A DNA stretch of 5,927 nucleotides from Pseudomonadota bacterium (GCA_023426275.1 JAFABC010000094.1:1-5927); one strand, 5' to 3'; shown: positions 1 through 5,923, counted from the stretch's first letter. The notes: generated by a model not told the origin, from the letters alone. Numbers and translations: made by a program.

Positions 1-459
1 CGCCGCGTAGACCTGCTCGCAGCCCGGCACCACGGGGTTGTTGGCCCGCTCGGCGGCCGGCTTGTTGTCGGCGCGCCAGTCGGCCGCGGCCAGGAACGAA
101 TCCGGCCGCGCATAGGGGAAGCACCAGCGGTCGAGCCAGTAGCCCAGATAGCCGGCGATGGTGACCAGGGCGAGCTTGTAGGCGGCCACCGGCAGTTGCG
201 CCGGCGACAGCACGGCCACCCCGGCGGCCAGGATGCCGGCCAGCACCAGACAAGCCAGCATACGCGGCGTCAGCCGCGACAGCAGGGAGGCCTTGCCGCT
301 GGACAAGGTGGTCGCAACGTCGACCAATTCGGGACCCTTCTCGCCGATCAAAGAGGTGACACCGGGCAACACCTTTTCCAGCAGATCGGCCATGGCCAGC
401 AGCCGGTCCATAGGATCCTGCTTCTCCGCGCCCGTGGTGGTTTCTTTTTCCTCGGCCAT
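1..459 (-). CDS. Probable phage holin (2/3-TM type), 3' end beyond the left edge
   Basis: The 153 visible codons read MAEEKETTTG at the start and are still open at base 1, so the C-terminus is missing. The first 60 or so residues are soluble and helical. Two hydrophobic spans follow, at about residues 66-85 and 90-109, and then a conserved-looking segment, YWLDRWCFPYARPDSFL (about 107-123). That segment resembles the putative 2/3-TM phage holin family (PF16931 type) from memory, not from a search. A holin would form inner-membrane lesions that release or activate the endolysin and time lysis. The ATG start is well supported: GGGAGGG (473-467) lies 7 bases upstream, inside the last codons of the preceding gene, whose stop is one base away. 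A second in-frame ATG (residue 17, 411-409) follows an AGGA, so a shorter form is conceivable. It could be another small phage membrane protein. Confidence 0.72.
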   Translation of the reverse strand, partial: MAEEKETTTGAEKQDPMDRLLAMADLLEKVLPGVTSLIGEKGPELVDVATTLSSGKASLLSRLTPRMLACLVLAGILAAGVAVLSPAQLPVAAYKLALVTIAGYLGYWLDRWCFPYARPDSFLAAADWRADNKPAAERANNPVVPGCEQVYAA

Positions 460-460
460 G

Positions 461-727
461 CTATTTCCCTCCCGGGGTTTCGTTGAGGATCTCGGCCTTG
501 ACGTCGGCAGGCATGTCCTTGTCGTGGACGACCAAGGCCCGCACCATCCGAAACAGCGTCTGCGTGCCGTCCTTGGCGGACTGCACCGTGGCGCAGATAT
601 GGGAATGCCGCTCCAGGCACTGATTGTGCGTGACGTAGTTGCGCTTGGTGAGCGTATGGACGACCAGCGCCACCAGCAGGGAGACGAATCCGGTCACCGA
701 GGCTGTTTCGAGAGGAGTAAACGTCAC
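461..727 (-). CDS. Small single-span membrane protein, possible lysis accessory
   Basis: This 88-aa protein starts at GTG (727-725), preceded 8 bases upstream by AAGGAG (741-736) that overlaps the TAA stop of the capsid gene. One hydrophobic segment (about residues 10-26, SVTGFVSLLVALVVHTL) is followed at once by the basic TKRN. By the positive-inside rule this favours N-out/C-in, leaving a soluble cytoplasmic tail of about 60 residues with two cysteines (37 and 45). There is no lipobox, so nothing supports a lipoprotein spanin. I do not recognise the family. Its place one base upstream of the probable holin suggests a holin partner, antiholin or other lysis-cassette protein, but that is inferred from position only. 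The two genes are probably translationally coupled, since this gene's last codons carry the holin ribosome-binding site. Confidence 0.75.
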   Translation of the reverse strand: MTFTPLETASVTGFVSLLVALVVHTLTKRNYVTHNQCLERHSHICATVQSAKDGTQTLFRMVRALVVHDKDMPADVKAEILNETPGGK

Positions 728-739
728 GGAAGCAACTCC

Positions 740-1708
740 TTACGGAAGTTCAGGCACCTCGCCGGTCACGCCGGTGAGGCGGTAGCCCGCGCCGGTGAAC
801 TGGAGGCACTCGTCGGTGTTCTGCCGGGCCCGGACGATGTCGCTGCGGATCTGCTCCTCGCGGTAGGTCTCGACCACCACCATGTCCGGGCAGTCCTCCT
901 CCCAGACAAACGTGCGCCCAAGGCTCGGTTCGCGCAGATCCTGGCCGCCCGAGGACACCACGGCCAGCATGGCCTGGGTCGTGTCCCAGATCGGTTCGAT
1001 CACCTTGGCCTTGGTTTTGGCCGCGGTGTTGCTGACGGCGCCGGCCGGGATGACGCCAACGCCGAAATAGGCCTCGAGCTGCGGGATGGTCAGATCGCCC
1101 CGGATGGCGTCGGGGTTGGCGTATTTGACCCGCTCGATGACGGAATCGCACATGGACACGTGCCGCAGAATGCTCTTGTCCAGGATGAGCGCGTTGGGCT
1201 CCAGGCCGGTGGACAGACGCATGGACTCGAACCCGGCAACCACATCGGCCCGGGGATCGGCGTTGGCGTAGTCGTTCCAGGGAGCGGCCACGGCGTGGGC
1301 CGTGAAAGCAGCGCTGAAAACCTTGGCGGCCACCCGCTTTTCCCGGCTGCGCAGAATCATGGACATGGCCCGGTAGGTGGTCATGGTCTCGACGTCGAAG
1401 TAGTTGCGCGCGATCTTGGCCTCGACGTCGTCGATGGCCTCCTCCCAGCCGTTTTCCGAGCAGCGATAGTCGTCGAACGTCCATTCCCAGTCGCCGCGCG
1501 CGTAGGCGGCACGCGGGCCTCGGGCGGTATCGGCCACCTCGAGCAGCGCTTCGGCCGGGATGACCGGAAACTGGGCGGTTTGCAGGGGCGTATAGAACGG
1601 CGGCAGAACCAGGTCGGCGATAAACCCCTGATTCGCCGATCCCAGGCTGTATTCAAAGGCCAGGGCCCCCAGATCGGGGCGGAGAACGGCTTTGGTAATG
1701 ACGGACAT
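740..1708 (-). CDS. Major capsid protein (HK97-fold presumed)
   Basis: This 322-aa protein is assigned as the main head-shell subunit on three grounds. It directly follows the portal, protease/scaffold and decoration genes, the slot of lambda gpE. Its length is near that of lambda gpE (341 aa). Its layout fits phage capsid subunits: an N-terminal arm (about 1-70), a charged helix (about 86-131, including FDVETMTTYRAMSMILRSRE) that would correspond to an E-loop/spine-helix region, a PNALILDKSILRHV segment (171-184) and the RVKYANP segment (193-199). I could not match it residue by residue to gpE, so the exact capsid family is open. The ATG start has the best ribosome-binding site in the window, AAGGAGGT 6 bases upstream, as expected for the most abundant virion protein. 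The N-terminus begins MSVITKAVLRPD and shows no obvious cleaved delta domain, consistent with a separate scaffold. Confidence 0.82.
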   Translation of the reverse strand: MSVITKAVLRPDLGALAFEYSLGSANQGFIADLVLPPFYTPLQTAQFPVIPAEALLEVADTARGPRAAYARGDWEWTFDDYRCSENGWEEAIDDVEAKIARNYFDVETMTTYRAMSMILRSREKRVAAKVFSAAFTAHAVAAPWNDYANADPRADVVAGFESMRLSTGLEPNALILDKSILRHVSMCDSVIERVKYANPDAIRGDLTIPQLEAYFGVGVIPAGAVSNTAAKTKAKVIEPIWDTTQAMLAVVSSGGQDLREPSLGRTFVWEEDCPDMVVVETYREEQIRSDIVRARQNTDECLQFTGAGYRLTGVTGEVPELP

Positions 1709-1714
1709 CGAAGG

Positions 1715-1722
1715 ACCTCCTT
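1715..1722 (-). promoter_or_regulatory. Strong Shine-Dalgarno of the capsid gene
   Basis: AAGGAGGT on the minus strand is fully complementary to the 16S anti-SD core and sits 6 bases before the capsid ATG at 1708. It is the closest match to consensus in the window and fixes the capsid start. It implies that capsid protein output is set at translation within a shared transcript. Confidence 0.85.
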
Positions 1723-1733
1723 GGAGCGCCCGG

Positions 1734-2108
1734 CTAACTCAGGGTGTGGCCGTAACCGCAGGGAATCACCTCGATGAGTCCCCCGTCGGCCACAGCGGTC
1801 AGGGATTTGCCGATGATGGTCCGAGCGCCCGCGCCCGCGTCGGCGACGACCACCCCGCCGTCGGCGGCCTGCACGTCGCCGCCGGCGACCACGGCTCCGG
1901 AGGCCATGACCTCGATGGTGCCCTGGCAGTTGAGCAGCCGGACACCGACCGGCATGTCGGCCTCGGCGGCCGGGTACTCGAGCACGCCCAGGGGCGCGTC
2001 GGCCGCTCCGCAGGCGGCCAGCTTGCCGTCGGTCAGCGTGGCCAGCAGGTGGGCGTCGATGGCCGCGCCGGAAATGAACGTGCGGCGGGATTCGTTGATG
2101 TAGGACAT
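1734..2108 (-). CDS. Capsid cement / head decoration protein (DUF2190-like)
   Basis: This 124-aa protein is rich in Ala, Gly and Val and reads as short beta strands with glycine turns. It has an ISGAAIDAHLLATLTDGKL start (about 12-30) and a PLGVLEYPA segment (about 39-47). Later come a VRLLNCQGTIEVMASGAV stretch (about 56-73), GGDV (76-79) and a C-terminal IIGKSLTAV segment. This pattern resembles capsid cement proteins of the DUF2190 type. Such proteins bind the outside of the expanded HK97-fold shell and stabilise it, the role of lambda gpD (110 aa). It lies between protease and capsid genes, exactly the gpD slot. Its ATG abuts the protease stop (TAGATG), and AAGGAGGG (2123-2116) 7 bases upstream lies within the protease's last codons, so coupling is likely. 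Confidence 0.8.
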   Translation of the reverse strand: MSYINESRRTFISGAAIDAHLLATLTDGKLAACGAADAPLGVLEYPAAEADMPVGVRLLNCQGTIEVMASGAVVAGGDVQAADGGVVVADAGAGARTIIGKSLTAVADGGLIEVIPCGYGHTLS

Positions 2109-2618
2109 CTAGTCGCCCTCCTTGTGGCCGCGCTTGGCCAGCCACGCGGCATGTGCCTTGGGATTTTCGCGGATGACCTCGGCCAGGGCCTTGCCCCGGG
2201 ACAGCCCCTTGTCCACTTTGGCCTGGACCAGGGCGTCGAAATCCGGCGCGGCAGCGCGCGGGTCGCCGGACTGGTTCAGCGGCTCCGAGGCCGCGCCCTC
2301 CATGGCTTTCAGGGCGCGTTTGGCGTCGGCGGAAACCTCGCCGGATTTTTCGGACTGGGCCTTGGCGGGGTCGATCCCAAGGGCCGCGCCCATGGCCGTT
2401 GCCTGCTCGGCCGTGACGCCCGAGGCGACCACGTCCGCGATGCGCTTGCCCGTGGCCTCGCCGACCAGCACGCCCACGATGCCGAGCACGCGCGCCTGCT
2501 CGCCGGACACGGCGTCCGCGACGGCGGTCGTGTGTCCGGCGGCCAGTTCGGTTTCCACCTCGGCGCGCAGCTCCGTGACCACGCCGGGATGCTCGGCCTT
2601 GAGTTTGGCCAGATCCAT
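2109..2618 (-). CDS. Internal-start head scaffold protein (lambda Nu3-like), nested in the protease gene
   Basis: In the same frame as the protease, codon 271 is an ATG (2618-2616) preceded 4 bases upstream by GGAGGT. Translation from it would give a 169-aa protein starting MDLAKLKAEHPGVVTELRAE and lacking the whole protease fold. It is acidic and alanine-rich with probable amphipathic helices at about residues 1-60, a central GVTAEQATAMGAALGI stretch, and a C-terminal segment rich in Lys/Arg, KVDKGLSRGKALAEVIRENP. Many scaffolds bind capsid subunits through such a basic C-terminus. In lambda, Nu3 is made in just this way from within gene C and acts as the core around which gpE assembles. The coincidence of domain boundary, ATG and Shine-Dalgarno is seen directly. 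That it is expressed is inference. Otherwise the scaffold exists only as the C-terminal part of the fused protein, as in P2 gpO. Confidence 0.6.
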   Translation of the reverse strand: MDLAKLKAEHPGVVTELRAEVETELAAGHTTAVADAVSGEQARVLGIVGVLVGEATGKRIADVVASGVTAEQATAMGAALGIDPAKAQSEKSGEVSADAKRALKAMEGAASEPLNQSGDPRAAAPDFDALVQAKVDKGLSRGKALAEVIRENPKAHAAWLAKRGHKEGD

Positions 2619-3428
2619 GTGCACCTCCGTGATGATGCGGTTGATGAAATCGGCGCGGCTTTCGAGCCGGTCCACAAGCCCCAGCTCCAGGGCCTGCCGG
2701 CCGAGAAAGATTTTGCCGTCGGCCATGGCCAGGGCCTGCTCGCGCGTCACGCCCCGCCCCGTGGCCACGGCGTCGAGAAACAGGTCGTAAATCCTATCCA
2801 GTCCATCCTGGAGGTAGGCCCGGGCCTCGTCAGAAAGCGGCTGGTCAGGATTGGCTATGGCCTTGTAATGGCCAGCGGTCAGATAGGTGACGTCCACCCC
2901 CATCTGCTCGTTCCAGCCGGACCAGTCGGTATGCGTCTGAAGGACGCCGATGGAACCGATCAAATCGGTTTCGTTGGTGGCAATTTCCTTGGCTTGGCTG
3001 GCGACCCAATAATGGGCCGAGGCCAGCATCCCCGAGGCGTAGACGTAGAGCGGCTTTTGCTCGCCCACGAACCGGGCGATGCCGGCCAACTCCTCAGTTC
3101 CATCCACCGTACCGCCCGGGGCATTGTCAGCGTCCAGCAGGATGGCCTTGGCGGACGAATCGGCCGCAGCCTGAAGCAAGGAGGACCCGATCTGACGCAT
3201 GGAAGCATAGCCCCACCACCAGTCACCGTTTTTGGACATGGGGCCGGACATCCCGACCACGGCCAGAGGGCCGAGGCGCTCGTAAAGAGGCTCCTCGCGG
3301 TTGTTACTGGCGGCGGACGCAGCGGCCCGGGCCTTGGCGTCTGGCAAGCCCTTGGCCTTCATGTCCCGGAACAGGCCGGACAGCCGGCCGGGCTCCATGG
3401 CCCACAGACGTTGCGACTGGATGCTCAC
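2109..3428 (-). CDS. S49-family head maturation protease with C-terminal scaffold domain
   Basis: This 439-aa protein is a SppA/ClpP-fold serine protease like lambda gpC. Visible S49 elements are the strand LGPLAVVGMSGPM (52-64), the oxyanion-type loop DADNAPGGTVDG (99-110), the nucleophile block ASGMLASAHYWVAS (131-144) with predicted catalytic Ser137, the TDLIGSIGV strand (154-162), and AGHYKAIANP (185-194) with predicted general base Lys189. The protease fold ends near residue 266. The remaining 170 or so residues are charged, alanine-rich and helical, as expected for a scaffold. The scaffold part is probably digested at maturation. The start is GTG at 3428-3426, overlapping the portal stop as GTGA, with GGGAGGA (3441-3435) 6 bases upstream. 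The reading frame stays open far into the portal gene, but only this start has the overlap, a good Shine-Dalgarno and family-like length (lambda gpC is 439 aa). Confidence 0.9.
   Translation of the reverse strand: MSIQSQRLWAMEPGRLSGLFRDMKAKGLPDAKARAAASAASNNREEPLYERLGPLAVVGMSGPMSKNGDWWWGYASMRQIGSSLLQAAADSSAKAILLDADNAPGGTVDGTEELAGIARFVGEQKPLYVYASGMLASAHYWVASQAKEIATNETDLIGSIGVLQTHTDWSGWNEQMGVDVTYLTAGHYKAIANPDQPLSDEARAYLQDGLDRIYDLFLDAVATGRGVTREQALAMADGKIFLGRQALELGLVDRLESRADFINRIITEVHMDLAKLKAEHPGVVTELRAEVETELAAGHTTAVADAVSGEQARVLGIVGVLVGEATGKRIADVVASGVTAEQATAMGAALGIDPAKAQSEKSGEVSADAKRALKAMEGAASEPLNQSGDPRAAAPDFDALVQAKVDKGLSRGKALAEVIRENPKAHAAWLAKRGHKEGD
2623..2628 (-). promoter_or_regulatory. Internal Shine-Dalgarno for the nested scaffold
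   Basis: GGAGGT on the minus strand lies inside the protease coding sequence, overlapping the codons for Thr267-Glu268-Val269, 4 bases before an in-frame ATG. The spacing is slightly short but workable. It falls just after the end of the S49 fold, where a separate scaffold would have to begin. Confidence 0.55.
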
Positions 3429-5056
3429 GCGGCGTCCTCCCTGGGTTGCTCCTCGTCGTCCTTCGCGGAGGGAGCGCCCTCGGACGCCGAAGAACCGGTA
3501 TTCGAGCGCAACGAATCGAAAAACATGGTCAGAAGTTCCGGGGGCAAAAGCCGCTTTAACGTCTCCCAATCCCTGGCGATCTTGCGCCCCATGGTTTCGA
3601 CGTCGGTGCCCCGCGAGCTGAGAATGTCGGAATGGCAGTCGGTGAAGTTCTTCAGGCCGATCTCTTCGCCCGTGCGCTCCTTGACGATGTCGATTTGTCC
3701 ACGCGGCGGCCGGGTCCAGTAACTGGAGCACCAGGCCGCGCGACCCTCGTAGAAATCCGGCTTGCCAGCGGGCATCGCCAACATGCCGCGCCAGTATGCT
3801 TCCTCGAGCACCATCTCGTAGAGGTACTGGATGTAGCCCCGGATAAACCGCTCCTGCTCCAGGACGTGCAACTTGCCGGCCTCGAGCAGCTCGGCCCGGG
3901 CCGAGGAGTAGTTCGACTGGGAAAAGTCCTTGGTGACGATGCCCAGGGATTGCCCCGTGGAGGCCGTCACCAGCTTGGACATGCGCGAATAGAACGGATC
4001 GAAGGAGTCGCTCGGGCGCGGATTGGCCAACAGATGCGGCTTGTCGCCCGGGCGGCCGGTGACAATCGTGCCCGCCGGGACGGTCTTGGGATACCCATTC
4101 GCGTCGCCGGCTTTTTTGTTTCCGTCGAGGCCGATGGGTGAAATATCCATCGGGCCGAGGCCGGCCGACTCCATGAAAACCGTGAGGTTGGCGGCGATGA
4201 CCGCGCCCACCAGCTTCGAATCCGCGTAGGCGCCCAGGTCGGCTATCATTTTCATGGCCGGAGCCAGGAGGGAATCGCCGCGCAGGGACTCCGGACCGCC
4301 CCAGTTCCGACGATGGAAACAGCCCCAACGGTGCGCGACCATGCGCGGCACACGACGGAAATAGGCGCTCGACAGCCCAGCCACGGGCCGGTTGTCCGGC
4401 GGCTCGGCCAGCCAGTAGGCCACGGGGCGGCCGTAGTCGCCGATCTCGATGCCGCTGCGGATGCGCGGATCGGCCAGTTTGTCCGAGGGCGTGCGCAACC
4501 TGGACGGGTGCACCGTCTGCAGGGCCAGGCCGAAATGCCGGCCGGGGTCGGTGAGCCAGACAGGGATCTGCACGAACTCGCCCAGGCCGAGCTGGGTCTG
4601 CAGGAGCTGGTGCTGGATGTCGTTGAAATGGTTTTCGCCGGCGGCGTCCGCCTCTCGGCACCATGTTTTCCAGGCTTTCTCGGCGCTTTCGGCGAATCGG
4701 TAGGCCGCATCGTCATCGATCCCCAACGCTGCGACGTCCGGCGTGGACTGCGGCTGCAGCCCGCTGCCGACGATGTTCAAGGCCAGGGAATTGATGCACG
4801 AGGAAGCCAGCCCGTCGCTGGCGATCAGGGCCTCGGCCCGGTCGCGGATGCGGTCGGCGTCACGCTCGACAGTGTAGGCGTTGAGGCGCAGGGGCTGGAA
4901 ATTGGACAGCGTGCCCTCGCGGCTGGCGGCCGTGCGGCGCATCCCCTGGACCACGCCGCCCAGGGCTTCCATGCCGGCCCGGGCCCGGGCCCGTCGCAAC
5001 CCGCGCTCCGGCGAGACGTACCCGACCAGGCGGTCGATCCAGTTACCGCCCGTCAC
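3425..5056 (-). CDS. Lambda-family phage portal protein (gpB-like)
   Basis: This 543-aa protein would form the dodecameric ring at one head vertex, through which terminase packages DNA and onto which the connector and tail attach. Length matches lambda gpB (533 aa). Family features seen are the N-terminal RLNAYTVERDADRIRDRAEAL helix region (about 57-77), NIVGSGLQPQ (94-103), the clip/wing segment FVQIPVWLTDPGRHFGLALQ (161-180) with HPSRLRTP, and the phage-portal motif FSQSNYSSARAELLE (378-392). Near the C-terminus are WTRPPRGQIDIVKE (447-460) and a helix ending LLPPELL. The tail after residue 515 is Ser/Glu/Asp-rich and probably disordered, as in gpB, whose ends are proteolysed. The start is GTG (5056-5054), overlapping the stop of the upstream gene as GTGA. 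Its Shine-Dalgarno is poor (only a GGGG/GGCGG stretch), so translation is probably coupled to that gene. The next in-frame Met, residue 29, is less likely as a start. Confidence 0.94.
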   Translation of the reverse strand: MTGGNWIDRLVGYVSPERGLRRARARAGMEALGGVVQGMRRTAASREGTLSNFQPLRLNAYTVERDADRIRDRAEALIASDGLASSCINSLALNIVGSGLQPQSTPDVAALGIDDDAAYRFAESAEKAWKTWCREADAAGENHFNDIQHQLLQTQLGLGEFVQIPVWLTDPGRHFGLALQTVHPSRLRTPSDKLADPRIRSGIEIGDYGRPVAYWLAEPPDNRPVAGLSSAYFRRVPRMVAHRWGCFHRRNWGGPESLRGDSLLAPAMKMIADLGAYADSKLVGAVIAANLTVFMESAGLGPMDISPIGLDGNKKAGDANGYPKTVPAGTIVTGRPGDKPHLLANPRPSDSFDPFYSRMSKLVTASTGQSLGIVTKDFSQSNYSSARAELLEAGKLHVLEQERFIRGYIQYLYEMVLEEAYWRGMLAMPAGKPDFYEGRAAWCSSYWTRPPRGQIDIVKERTGEEIGLKNFTDCHSDILSSRGTDVETMGRKIARDWETLKRLLPPELLTMFFDSLRSNTGSSASEGAPSAKDDEEQPREDAA

Positions 5057-5289
5057 GAGTACCGCCCCGGGATCAGCTGGTGGAACTGGGGCGACCCCAG
5101 GCCGACGGCCTCATCCTCGACGGTCGACTGCTTGTCCAGCCAATCCAGATGCGCCTGGATGGCCGGCAGGTCGGCATAGCGCAATCGCCGTGTGCCGATC
5201 GTGAATTCCTGCCCCTCGGCTACGGCCAAGAGCGCGGCCTTCCATTGGGCGATGTGCTGGGCTTTTTCCGCTTGGGTAAAAATGGCCAT
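5053..5289 (-). CDS. Small gpW / DUF6148-like head-tail joining protein
   Basis: This 78-aa protein begins MAIFTQAEKAQHIAQW. It has an N-terminal helix (about 5-25), then a short beta hairpin with the pattern EFTIGTRRLRYADL (28-41), then a second helix AIQAHLDWLDKQ (43-54) and a polar tail. The helix-TIG.R.L-helix pattern is that of gpW-type head completion proteins and the related DUF6148 group, which are 60-80 aa long. gpW plugs or stabilises the portal after DNA packaging so that the tail connector can bind. Its place directly before the portal is that of lambda W. The ATG (5289-5287) has no recognisable Shine-Dalgarno; the 20 bases upstream contain only CGTTGGC-like sequence. That is odd beside the strong sites elsewhere in this operon. 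A different start could be used, but no better one is visible. Confidence 0.78.
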   Translation of the reverse strand: MAIFTQAEKAQHIAQWKAALLAVAEGQEFTIGTRRLRYADLPAIQAHLDWLDKQSTVEDEAVGLGSPQFHQLIPGRYS

Positions 5290-5332
5290 GCCAACGGGCT
5301 AGCACAGCCGAAGGGGTCAATCGGTGGACGTC

Positions 5333-5359
5333 AGAGACAATAAGGACAATGGAGACACT
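5333..5359. repeat. Three tandem 9-bp repeats upstream of the head operon
   Basis: On the plus strand three adjacent 9-mers read AGAGACAAT (5333-5341), AAGGACAAT (5342-5350) and GGAGACACT (5351-5359), consensus RRRGACAMT. They lie 44-70 bases upstream of the gpW-like start, in non-coding DNA. Tandem sites of this size can be protein-binding iterons or activator sites. The function here is unknown. Confidence 0.5.
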
Positions 5360-5360
5360 T

Positions 5361-5383
5361 TTTTCAGGCCGTTTTCAGAGGCC
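5361..5383. repeat. Short direct repeat TTTTCAG(AG)GCC
   Basis: TTTTCAGGCC (5361-5370) is followed one base later by TTTTCAGAGGCC (5372-5383), the same word with a two-base insertion. It adjoins the three 9-mers, so nearly 50 bases of this leader are repetitive. The role is unknown and chance is possible at this length. Confidence 0.4.
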
Positions 5384-5436
5384 GCGCACAGCCCGGGAAG
5401 CGAGGCCCGGCGCGGGAATCCACGTCGGCGGGGACG

Positions 5437-5463
5437 GTGCAAAATAGATGGTGAATTTTGCAC
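5437..5463. promoter_or_regulatory. Perfect 9-bp inverted repeat, operator-like
   Basis: GTGCAAAAT (5437-5445) and ATTTTGCAC (5455-5463) are exact reverse complements separated by 9 bases, centred on 5450. The centre-to-centre spacing of the arms is 18 bases. The site lies just past the hicB terminator and upstream of the head operon. It has no U-tract, so it is more like a site for a dimeric regulator than a terminator. On the minus strand the left arm contains TATTTT, which could serve as a -10 element, but no convincing -35 goes with it. Confidence 0.5.
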
Positions 5464-5468
5464 TGTTG

Positions 5469-5509
5469 AAAAAAAGCAAAAAAGGCCCCCGGGACAAATC
5501 CCGAGGGCC
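5469..5509 (-). terminator. Rho-independent terminator after hicB
   Basis: On the minus strand GGCCCTCGGGA (5509-5499) pairs with TCCCGGGGGCC (5494-5484) around a 4-base TTTG loop. This gives an 11-bp GC-rich stem followed by T6-GC-T7 (5483-5469). One pair is a G-U wobble in the minus-strand RNA but a C-A mismatch in the plus-strand RNA, which supports minus-strand use. It starts about 20 bases after the hicB stop. It should separate hicB transcription from the head genes unless late transcription is antiterminated. Confidence 0.9.
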
Positions 5510-5530
5510 CAAAGGAAGGGAGAAAGGCAG

Positions 5531-5923
5531 CTAGGATCTCGGCTGGGAAAGCACCGTCCTGGCCGCAGCCGACAAAAAGCCGGACCGGGTCATACCGTCT
5601 CGCTTGGCCGCTGCATCGACATCGCGCAACAGGGCTTTATTTATTGATATATTGATCCGTACCGGGGGTGTCTCCTCGGTCGGGCCGGGCACCAGGGCCA
5701 CACGCATTCCGGACGGCACATCCAGGGCCGACAAGGCAGACGGCCCCGGGACATCCCGGCCCAGCTCGTGCAGGGTATGGATATGCCCGGACAAGGCGTC
5801 AATGGCCTTTTCCATGGCCTCGGACTCCGTGTCGCCCTGGGTGAAGCATCCCGGGAGGTCCGGGAACGAAACAACGACGTGCCCGCCCTCTCCGTCCTCG
5901 AAAAATGCTGGATAAATAGCCAT
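5531..5923 (-). CDS. hicB: HicB-family antitoxin with C-terminal ribbon-helix-helix domain
   Basis: This 130-aa protein has the two-domain layout of HicB antitoxins. The N-terminal HicB fold (about 3-55) contains YPAFFEDGEGGHVVVSFPDLPGCFTQGD, with the signature FPDLPGC and the following helix ESEAMEKAIDAL. A linker is followed by VRINISINKALLRDVDAAAKRDGMTRSGFL (88-117), a CopG/Arc-like ribbon-helix-helix that would bind operator DNA. HicB blocks the mRNA-cleaving toxin HicA and represses the hicAB operon. The ATG at 5923-5921 is only four bases from the window edge, so its ribosome-binding site and the expected upstream hicA cannot be seen. A solitary hicB acting only as a regulator is possible. 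Downstream lies a strong terminator and then the head operon, so it probably forms an accessory (moron) unit within the phage genome. Confidence 0.88.
   Translation of the reverse strand: MAIYPAFFEDGEGGHVVVSFPDLPGCFTQGDTESEAMEKAIDALSGHIHTLHELGRDVPGPSALSALDVPSGMRVALVPGPTEETPPVRINISINKALLRDVDAAAKRDGMTRSGFLSAAARTVLSQPRS

Noticed and set aside
233..1777. Long open plus-strand frame (514 codons) antisense to the capsid and decoration genes
   Set aside because: It is a frame kept open by high G+C opposite well-supported genes. Its product is low-complexity Gly/Arg/His-rich with no recognisable fold, and it crosses several gene boundaries on the other strand.
1692..3722. Very long open plus-strand frame (676 codons) antisense to the decoration protein, protease and portal end
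   Set aside because: It is the same composition effect. It spans four minus-strand genes that have motifs and ribosome-binding sites, while its own product resembles no family.
3429..4664. Upstream extension of the protease reading frame to 851 codons inside the portal gene
   Set aside because: The portal is clearly real in the other frame. The extension reads as Arg/Pro-rich junk, and the GTGA overlap with a good Shine-Dalgarno fixes the protease start at 3428.
5310..5320. TTGACC on the minus strand as a -35 of a head-operon promoter
   Set aside because: No -10-like hexamer lies at 16-18 bases, and the start would fall at or inside the gpW-like gene.
5391..5411. GC-rich GCCCGGG...CCCGGC hairpin in the intergenic region
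   Set aside because: Only four or five pairs form cleanly around the loop, and no T-tract follows on either strand, so it is not a convincing terminator or structured RNA.
5324..5647. Plus-strand 107-codon frame across the intergenic region
   Set aside because: It runs through the terminator hairpin and into hicB, is highly charged low-complexity sequence, and has no ribosome-binding site that I can see.
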